Source of the DNA: Methylobacterium sp. SyP6R
Lineage (GTDB): Bacteria > Pseudomonadota > Alphaproteobacteria > Rhizobiales > Beijerinckiaceae
Direction: 5' to 3'
DNA: 64,000 nucleotides
Assembly: GCF_019216885.1 (NCBI RefSeq)
Contig: NZ_JAAQRC020000001.1
Location: 1,426,001 to 1,490,000 of the forward strand
Below the pieces are notes generated by a model. The model saw only the letters and a program-made list of their open reading frames with translations, had not been told where the DNA came from and ran no database searches. Below, piece after piece: positions 58,756 through 64,000 of this stretch. How positions within the stretch are numbered: position 1 is the stretch's first letter; each line of letters begins with the position of its first letter. Both the position numbers and the translations under genes were made by a program.

Positions 58756-60237
58756 TCACGCGATGGCCCGGGAGACCTCCCGCACCTGCCGGGTCGCGCG
58801 GTCGACCTGCGCGACGGCCCCGGCGATCGCGCCGACGCCCGCGGCGATCTGCCCGGCGCCCTGGGAGGCGGCCTGCATCGAGCCCGACATCTCGCGCGTC
58901 ACCACGGCCTGCTCCTCGACCGCGGCGGCGATCGCGCCCGAGACCGCGTCCAGGTCCCGGATCGTCGCCTGGATCGTGCCGATGGCGGCAACGGCCTCGT
59001 GGGTGGCGGCGCGCGTCGCGTCGATCCGGGCCCGGATCTCGTCGATGGCCCGGGCCGTCTGGCCGGCCAGCGCCTTCACCTCGGCGGCGACGACGGAGAA
59101 GCCGCGGCCCGCCGCGCCCGCCCGGGCCGCCTCGATGGTCGCGTTGAGCGCCAGCAGGTTGGTCTGCTCGGCGATGGACTGGATCAGGCCGACCACCGCG
59201 CCGATCCGCTCGGCCTGCCCGCTCAACCCGGCCACGATCGTGCCGGTCCCCTGCGCCTGCGCCACCGCCGCCCGGGAGATCGTGGAGGCGTGCGCGACCT
59301 GCTGGCCGATCTCGGCCACGGAGGCGGCGAGCTCTTCCGCTCCCGCCGCCACGGCCTGGATGTCGCCCGAGACCCGCTCGACCGCCCTGGCCGCCTGGCC
59401 GCTCCGGTCGGTGACGTCGCTCACCGCGTCGCCGATGACCGCGAGGTCGCCGGCGATCATGCGGCCCGCCTCGGCCCGGCGTTGCCGGTCGCGCACCTGC
59501 GCGGTGACGTCGGTGGCGAACTTCACCACGCGCAGGACCCGTCCCCGCGCGTCGAGGATCGGGTTGTAGGTTCCCTGGATCCAGACCTCGCGCCCGTCCT
59601 TGCCGAGGCGCCTGTACTCCGCCGCCTGGAACTCGCCGGCCTGCAGGGACGGCCAGAACGCCCGATAGGCCTCCGTGTCCCGCTCGGCGGGATCGACGAA
59701 CAGGGAGTGGTGACGGCCGCGGATCTCGTGGAGCCGGTAGCCGAGGGCGTCGAGGAAGTTCTCGTTGGCCTCCTCGATCGTGCCGTCGGGCGTGAAGGTG
59801 ACCACCGCCTGCGAGCGGTCGAGGGCGGTCAGCCGTCCCTCGGCATCGAGGCCGCGCCGCTTGGCGTCGGTGATGTCGGCCGCGACCGTGACGATCCGGA
59901 CGATGCGCCCGTCGCGCCCGGGCACGGGATTGTAGCTCGCCCAGAGCCAGACCTCGCGGCCGCCCTTCGCGAGCCGCAGGCCCTCGCCCTCGCGCGGCGT
60001 GCCGCGCACAAGGTCGTCCCAGAAGGCCCGGCCGGCATCGCCGTCCCGCTCGGCGACGGGCAGGAGCATGCGGTGATGCCGGCCCTGCAGGTCGGAGGAC
60101 GCGTAGCCCATCATGGCGAGGAAGGTCTCGTTCGCCGACAGGATGGTTCCGTCCGGGCCGAAGGTGATCATGGCGTGCGATCGATCGAGCGCGCGCAGCG
60201 TGGAACGCGCCATGAAGCCGTCGAACTTGAACATCAT
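58756..60237 (-). CDS. Soluble methyl-accepting chemotaxis protein with two PAS domains
   Basis: The 493-residue protein has two PAS domains with PAC tails (about 12-125 and 135-247; [17 protein letters not shown] and [17 protein letters not shown]), then a receptor signalling domain (about 290-490) with the hairpin tip [10 protein letters not shown] (357-366) and flanking [17 protein letters not shown]. No transmembrane helix is present, so it senses in the cytoplasm, perhaps via heme or FAD in PAS (the same layout occurs in Aer2-like and BdlA-like proteins). Start ATG at 60237 follows GGGAG. Confidence 0.9.
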   Translation of the reverse strand: MMFKFDGFMARSTLRALDRSHAMITFGPDGTILSANETFLAMMGYASSDLQGRHHRMLLPVAERDGDAGRAFWDDLVRGTPREGEGLRLAKGGREVWLWASYNPVPGRDGRIVRIVTVAADITDAKRRGLDAEGRLTALDRSQAVVTFTPDGTIEEANENFLDALGYRLHEIRGRHHSLFVDPAERDTEAYRAFWPSLQAGEFQAAEYRRLGKDGREVWIQGTYNPILDARGRVLRVVKFATDVTAQVRDRQRRAEAGRMIAGDLAVIGDAVSDVTDRSGQAARAVERVSGDIQAVAAGAEELAASVAEIGQQVAHASTISRAAVAQAQGTGTIVAGLSGQAERIGAVVGLIQSIAEQTNLLALNATIEAARAGAAGRGFSVVAAEVKALAGQTARAIDEIRARIDATRAATHEAVAAIGTIQATIRDLDAVSGAIAAAVEEQAVVTREMSGSMQAASQGAGQIAAGVGAIAGAVAQVDRATRQVREVSRAIA

Positions 60238-60408
60238 ACCATCTCCCATCCTCATCGATCGGCGCAGAAGGCTCTGGGACCTTGGCACGAGAGGACGAGA
60301 CACAGAAATCGGCTCGAATGTTATCGAATTGATTGAAGATTCATCGTCGCAAAGATGACAGCGCCATGCGCGATCGTGATACGCCCATGAGCGTTCACCG
60401 CTTCGGCA

Positions 60409-61416
60409 TCACCGGGCCTGCCGACGCGTCTCGGTCGGCGTGCAGCCGAAGCGCCGGCGGTAGCGCTGCGCGAAGTCGCTCATGTGCACGAAGCCCCAGC
60501 GGCGCGCCACGTCGGCGACCGATCGGTCCGCGTTGTCCGGGGAGGCGAGATCCGCGTGGACCCGCTGCATGCGCCGCTCGACGATGAAGCCCAGGGGCGT
60601 CGTGCCCAGCTCGCGCTTGAAGGCCTGCTGGAGCGTGCGCACGCCGACGCCCGCGGCGGCCGCGACGTCGACGAGCCTCAGGGCCTCGCCGAGATGCGCA
60701 TCGATGTAGTCCATCGCCGCGCGCAGGCCCGGCGAGGAGACCGCCGCACGGTCACGCCTGGGCGCGCCCGGACGGCGCGGCCAGCAGGAGAGGAGCTGGT
60801 AGCTGACGATCTCCTCGAACAGGGGGAAGAACAGGTCCTGCGCCGGGTCGACCTGCCGCAGGCGCCGATGGAGCCGCTGGAAGCACGACAGGAACGCGCG
60901 CATCGGCAGCGTCTCGACCGGCGTGACCGGCTCGAATTCGGGACAGGACCCGTCGTCCGCGTCGTCGAGCGCCCGGTGGCTGGCCAGCAGGGCGGCCCGG
61001 GTGATCGTTCCGCTGATCGCGGCGAAACGGGCCGAGGCCTCCTCGCTGCGCATGTCCTCGAAGGCCACGAACATCGCGTAACCCGGATGGCCGAGATGCT
61101 CGCCGGTCCGGTTGCGGCGCATCATCCAGCCGCGGGTCACGAAGCGGATCGTGAACAGGTCCGCCTCGAGTTTCGGCACGGTCAGGAAGCCCGTGGTCGA
61201 CTGCGTGAGCCAGAGGCTCATCGTCCGGCTCTGGCCGCCCTCGACCGACAGATGCGGACCGGTCCTGCGCAGTGCATGGAAATCGACCGCGATGCCGCCA
61301 TGCTCGTTCAGCAGATCGAAGGCCCGCTCGCTGTGGAGTTGATGGGAGAAGAAGGATTGCGGACGCCAGGGAATGGACCTTCTTCCCGTTTCCGACATTC
61401 GGAGACATCCAGTCAT
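60409..61416 (-). CDS. AraC-family transcriptional regulator
   Basis: The protein has a sensor part (about 20-200 in the 335-residue form; EADLFTIRFVTRGWMMRRNRTGEH, in part) of the AraC_binding_2 type and a C-terminal double HTH (about 225-335) with LRLVDVAAAAGVGVRTLQQAFK and DRSVADVARRWGFVHMSDFAQRYRRRFG, quoted partly. The start is uncertain: ATG 61416 or 61398; the open frame upstream is not protein-like. It is divergent from rlpA, with a perfect 18-bp palindrome between them. Confidence 0.85.
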   Translation of the reverse strand: MTGCLRMSETGRRSIPWRPQSFFSHQLHSERAFDLLNEHGGIAVDFHALRRTGPHLSVEGGQSRTMSLWLTQSTTGFLTVPKLEADLFTIRFVTRGWMMRRNRTGEHLGHPGYAMFVAFEDMRSEEASARFAAISGTITRAALLASHRALDDADDGSCPEFEPVTPVETLPMRAFLSCFQRLHRRLRQVDPAQDLFFPLFEEIVSYQLLSCWPRRPGAPRRDRAAVSSPGLRAAMDYIDAHLGEALRLVDVAAAAGVGVRTLQQAFKRELGTTPLGFIVERRMQRVHADLASPDNADRSVADVARRWGFVHMSDFAQRYRRRFGCTPTETRRQAR

Positions 61417-61932
61417 ACGATTTCCGGCTGATCGCTTCGCGATGCGGAAATCGGCTTCGCTCAGGCGTGTGAAGCGAAGCTTCACCGTCGCGGGCTCGTG
61501 ACACGAAATCCGGAAGTGCTCTTCCGGATTTCGTGTCAGCGGACGACGACTTGAGCCGTGAGGCAACAGCAGAAGGCGACCTGCGTCAAGGGATCGGGCA
61601 GGGCCGGACTGAGTGCCCGGCGGGCTCCCCCCTCGATGCCGGGTGCCGGTCCTGCATCGACGACCGGGCCGGACCGCGGCGCGAGGGTCGATCGTCGACG
61701 GTGAGCGGCCTGGAAGGATGTCGGTCCACGCCCCCTGTCCCCGGCCGGACCGACGGCCTGTGGATGACGGTGGACGGGACTCGCGCGAAAACCACCGTTG
61801 AGCTTTCATTTACGCAGGCCCGTCAGGGTCCTCGACAAGTGCAGCGTAACCCTGTTGCAGTCTCGAGCGCCCGCCTCTCCAGCCCTTTCGGCGGGGGCGG
61901 CGCTCGGGGCGGCACGGGGATCCGAGGGGTCG
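61417..61932. other. 516-bp gap between AraC regulator and rlpA
   Basis: No gene is supported. The open frame that continues upstream of rlpA (from a TTG at 61798) gives a Pro/Arg/Ser-rich peptide and lacks a good ribosome site. The gap holds a perfect palindrome (61499-61538) and must contain the promoters of both divergent genes. Confidence 0.55.
61499..61538. repeat. Perfect 18-bp inverted repeat
   Basis: TGACACGAAATCCGGAAG (61499-61516) and CTTCCGGATTTCGTGTCA (61521-61538) pair without mismatch over the 4-base loop TGCT. It lies 83 bp upstream of the AraC start. There is no T-run. It may be an extragenic palindrome or an operator. Confidence 0.9.
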
Positions 61933-63225
61933 ATGGCGGGATCTTCGAAGAGCGGTTCTCCGCGTCCGGAGACGGAACGGGGGGCCCTCCGGCCTGTGCC
62001 GGTCGTCAAGTGGGCCGCGGTGGCGGGGATCGCGCTCGCGGCGGCCAATTGCGCCGGGCCGACGCCCAAGAACCTGGCGGTGCGCAGCGGCGGCCGCGAG
62101 ATCGATCCGAAATACGGGGTCGCCGCGAGCCCGCGCCTCTACGGCGAGAACGACAAGATCCCCAAGGGCGGCGGCCGGCAGATGACCGGCAAGCCCTACG
62201 TCGTCGGCGGCCGCACCTACGTGCCGCGCCAGGATGCCCGCGGCTACGTGCGCGAAGGCCTGGCCTCCTGGTACGGCACCGCCTTTCACGGCCGCCAGAC
62301 CGCCAACGGCGAGATCTTCGACCGATTCTCGGTCGCGGCGGCGCATCCGACCCTGCCGCTGCCGAGCTACGCCCGGGTCACCAACCTCCAGAACGGCCAC
62401 TCGATGGTGGTGCGGGTCAACGACCGCGGGCCCTACCACGCCGACCGGCTGATGGACGTGTCCCAGGCGGTGGCCGAGGCCCTCGATTTCCGCCGCCGCG
62501 GCACCACCAAGGTCCGGGTCGAGTATGTCGGCAAGGCCTCTGTCGGCGGCAGCGACGACCGCAAGCTGATGGCCACCTTGCGCACCGACGGGACGCCGGC
62601 CGGCTCGCCCTTCGGCGCCAACATCATGGTGGCGGATGCGGGCGACGACGCAAAGCCGTTCGCGTTCCGCCAGCCCGAGCCGGAGCCGGTGCCGCCGATC
62701 GTCGAGAAGCCGCGGGTCGTCGCGCCCGTGCAGGTCGCCGAGGCCGAGCCGGAGATCCGCCGGCCGGTGCGCCAGCCTGCGCCGGTCCGGGTGGCCGAGG
62801 CGCCGGCCAGGGCTCTTGCGGCGCCGGTCAAACCCCATGCGGCCCCCGCCGCGGCGCCCCTGCGCATGGCCGCCATCGAAGGCCTGAATCCCGGCCTCGC
62901 CGCGCCCCGTGCCGCCAAGCCCGCCGCCGCGGCGCAGGCCCCCGCCACCCTGTCCCGCCGGCCGGCCCCGCCGAGCCAGGTCCTGGCCTATGCGGGCCAT
63001 CCGGCTCCGGACCGCGCCTCGCTCGCCCAGGCGATGCACGCCGCCGCTGCGCCGACGACCAAGGGCAGGCCTGCACAGACGACCGTCATCGCGAAGAGCG
63101 GCCCGCTGCCGATCGCACCGCCTTTGCGCCTCGCCGGCGCCCAGAAGGGCGACAGGGAGGACGCCAAGTCGACCGGCCACAAGCCCGGCGCACCGCCGCG
63201 GTCGAAGGTGGCGGGCATGTATTGA
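61933..63225 (+). CDS. rlpA: RlpA-type septal ring lytic transglycosylase
   Basis: The 430-residue protein has an N-terminal hydrophobic segment (about 24-40, AAVAGIALAAANC), near-lipobox with Asn before Cys. The RlpA double-psi barrel lies at about 107-200: EGLASWYGTAFHGRQTANGE (SWYG at 112-115), the catalytic-type segment VRVNDRGPYHADR (about 160-172), and later RRRGTTKVRVEYVG. The C-terminal 220 residues are Pro/Ala-rich, without the SPOR domain most RlpA proteins have. It cleaves naked glycan at the septum. The ATG at 61933 follows GAGGGG. Confidence 0.88.
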   Translation: MAGSSKSGSPRPETERGALRPVPVVKWAAVAGIALAAANCAGPTPKNLAVRSGGREIDPKYGVAASPRLYGENDKIPKGGGRQMTGKPYVVGGRTYVPRQDARGYVREGLASWYGTAFHGRQTANGEIFDRFSVAAAHPTLPLPSYARVTNLQNGHSMVVRVNDRGPYHADRLMDVSQAVAEALDFRRRGTTKVRVEYVGKASVGGSDDRKLMATLRTDGTPAGSPFGANIMVADAGDDAKPFAFRQPEPEPVPPIVEKPRVVAPVQVAEAEPEIRRPVRQPAPVRVAEAPARALAAPVKPHAAPAAAPLRMAAIEGLNPGLAAPRAAKPAAAAQAPATLSRRPAPPSQVLAYAGHPAPDRASLAQAMHAAAAPTTKGRPAQTTVIAKSGPLPIAPPLRLAGAQKGDREDAKSTGHKPGAPPRSKVAGMY

Positions 63226-63271
63226 GGGCCGGGGCGGCCTTCGGCCGTGGGATGGCGGAGGTCACCGGTAT

Positions 63272-63422
63272 CCCACCCACAGCCTCATCCTGAGATGTCA
63301 GTCCATCCTTGATGGACTGACCTCGAAGGAGGGCTCCAGGGATCTCGGAGACTTCCGGATCTCTCCTTCGAGGTCGGTCGATCGTCAATCGACCGACACC
63401 TCGGGATGAGGTCGTGGGTGGG
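63272..63422. repeat. RIME-like composite palindromic element
   Basis: The 151-bp element is an inverted repeat of arms about 70 bp long: CCCACCCAC..CCTCATCCTGAG on the left against the complement CCCACCCAC..CCTCATCCCGAG on the right. Inside each arm lies its own hairpin: TCAGTCCATC/GATGGACTGA (63298-63320) and GTCGGTCGAT/ATCGACCGAC, and the arms share CCTCGAAGGAG. The CCTCATCCTGAG...TCGAAGGA pattern resembles the intergenic mosaic repeats of Rhizobiales. Confidence 0.8.
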
Positions 63423-63652
63423 ATGGATCGATGGAGATGGTCGGACGGCTCGATTTTGCCAGTCTCGGCGACGTCGCGACATCACATGGTCGTCTCACCG
63501 GAGTCCACATCCGAAACGGTTCCCCATCCCGCACTGCGGCACAGGCGCGGTTGCGCGTGCCCGAGCGGAACGGCACAGTGCGGCAAATGTCCCGGTCGGC
63601 GGATGGCCCGATCGGCCTGGGTTTCGAGCGGTAGCGGCAAGGCGGCAGGTTC

Positions 63653-64000
63653 ATGCGTGTGACAGCGACCACCGGAGCGGGCAGGGCGCTTACGCGCCGT
63701 GCCGCCGCCTTGGCCCTGGCGGCCCTCCTTGGGGCCTCGCTGGCGGTCTCCGACGCGCGGGCGCAAGCCACCCAGACTCCCGCCTTCCAGACGCTGGCGC
63801 CGCACGCGATCCTGATCGACGCCGATACCGGTGCGGTCCTGTTCGAGAAGGGCGCCGACGAGCCGTTCTCGCCCGCCAGCATGGCCAAGCTGATGACCGT
63901 CGAGGTGCTGTTCGACGAGATGCGCAAGGGCAAGCTCGGCCCCGACACCGAGTTCACCATCAGCGAGAATGCCTGGCGCCGCGGCGGCGCAGGCGGCGGC
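63653..64000 (+). CDS. dacA: D-alanyl-D-alanine carboxypeptidase (partial, 5' end)
   Basis: The first 116 codons are present; the window edge cuts the rest. A signal peptide (about 1-37, ending DARAQATQ) is followed by the PBP5-type start PHAILIDADTGAVLFEKGADEPFSPASMAK (quoted in part), with the SxxK active-site motif SMAK visible (nucleophile Ser near residue 77). The enzyme trims the terminal D-Ala from peptidoglycan stems in the periplasm. Pairing with rlpA is common in alphaproteobacteria. Confidence 0.9.
   Translation, partial: MRVTATTGAGRALTRRAAALALAALLGASLAVSDARAQATQTPAFQTLAPHAILIDADTGAVLFEKGADEPFSPASMAKLMTVEVLFDEMRKGKLGPDTEFTISENAWRRGGAGGG

Overview
The window is very GC-rich and reads as a Methylobacterium-like member of the Rhizobiales. 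This rests on gene content and synteny read by eye (aapJQMP amino-acid transporter, pcm-tolC-popZ-valS order, RTX protein with GWKEGRDP repeats, RIME-like palindromes); no search was run.

Positions 1-35720 are the right-hand part of a transposable, Mu-like prophage transcribed left to right. Its left end (repressor, transposase A/B) lies before the window. In order it holds: an early operon with stop/start overlaps throughout (two HTH regulators, a DnaA-domain-IV-like protein, GemA, an ASCH-like protein); a Mor/C-family late activator; a lysis cassette (GH24 endolysin, membrane proteins); packaging and head genes (gp27, gp28, portal gp29, an inserted adenine methylase, gp30, protease/scaffold I/Z, cement protein, capsid); a phage-borne tRNA with a CAT anticodon; gp36, gpG and neck genes; a P2-type baseplate with fibre genes; sheath, tube, tail chaperone with a -1 frameshift, tape measure, U, X and D; and two terminal fibre genes. 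Two 22-bp-spaced end repeats and a terminal CA mark the right end at about 35720. A related sequence motif precedes the endolysin, protease I and sheath genes, the places where Mu-type late operons would be expected to start.

From 35721 the host chromosome starts about 90 bp upstream of a sigma-54 (-24/-12) promoter for aapJQMP, so the prophage sits where the promoter's upstream activator sites would normally be. Next come a 3-mercaptopyruvate sulfurtransferase, small membrane proteins, tRNA-Asn and tRNA-Cys, a Pcm-like methyltransferase, a TolC-family outer-membrane protein, the polar organiser PopZ, valyl-tRNA synthetase, DUF2283 and DUF2459 proteins, and a large RTX protein.

The last third holds a divergent RND pump (adaptor on minus, pump on plus), a soluble double-PAS chemoreceptor, an AraC-type regulator, RlpA, and the start of a D-alanyl-D-alanine carboxypeptidase cut by the window edge. 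Several long perfect palindromes lie in the intergenic gaps. The most unusual items are the hairpin array before the methylase, the tRNA inside the prophage head operon, and the prophage insertion at the aap promoter.
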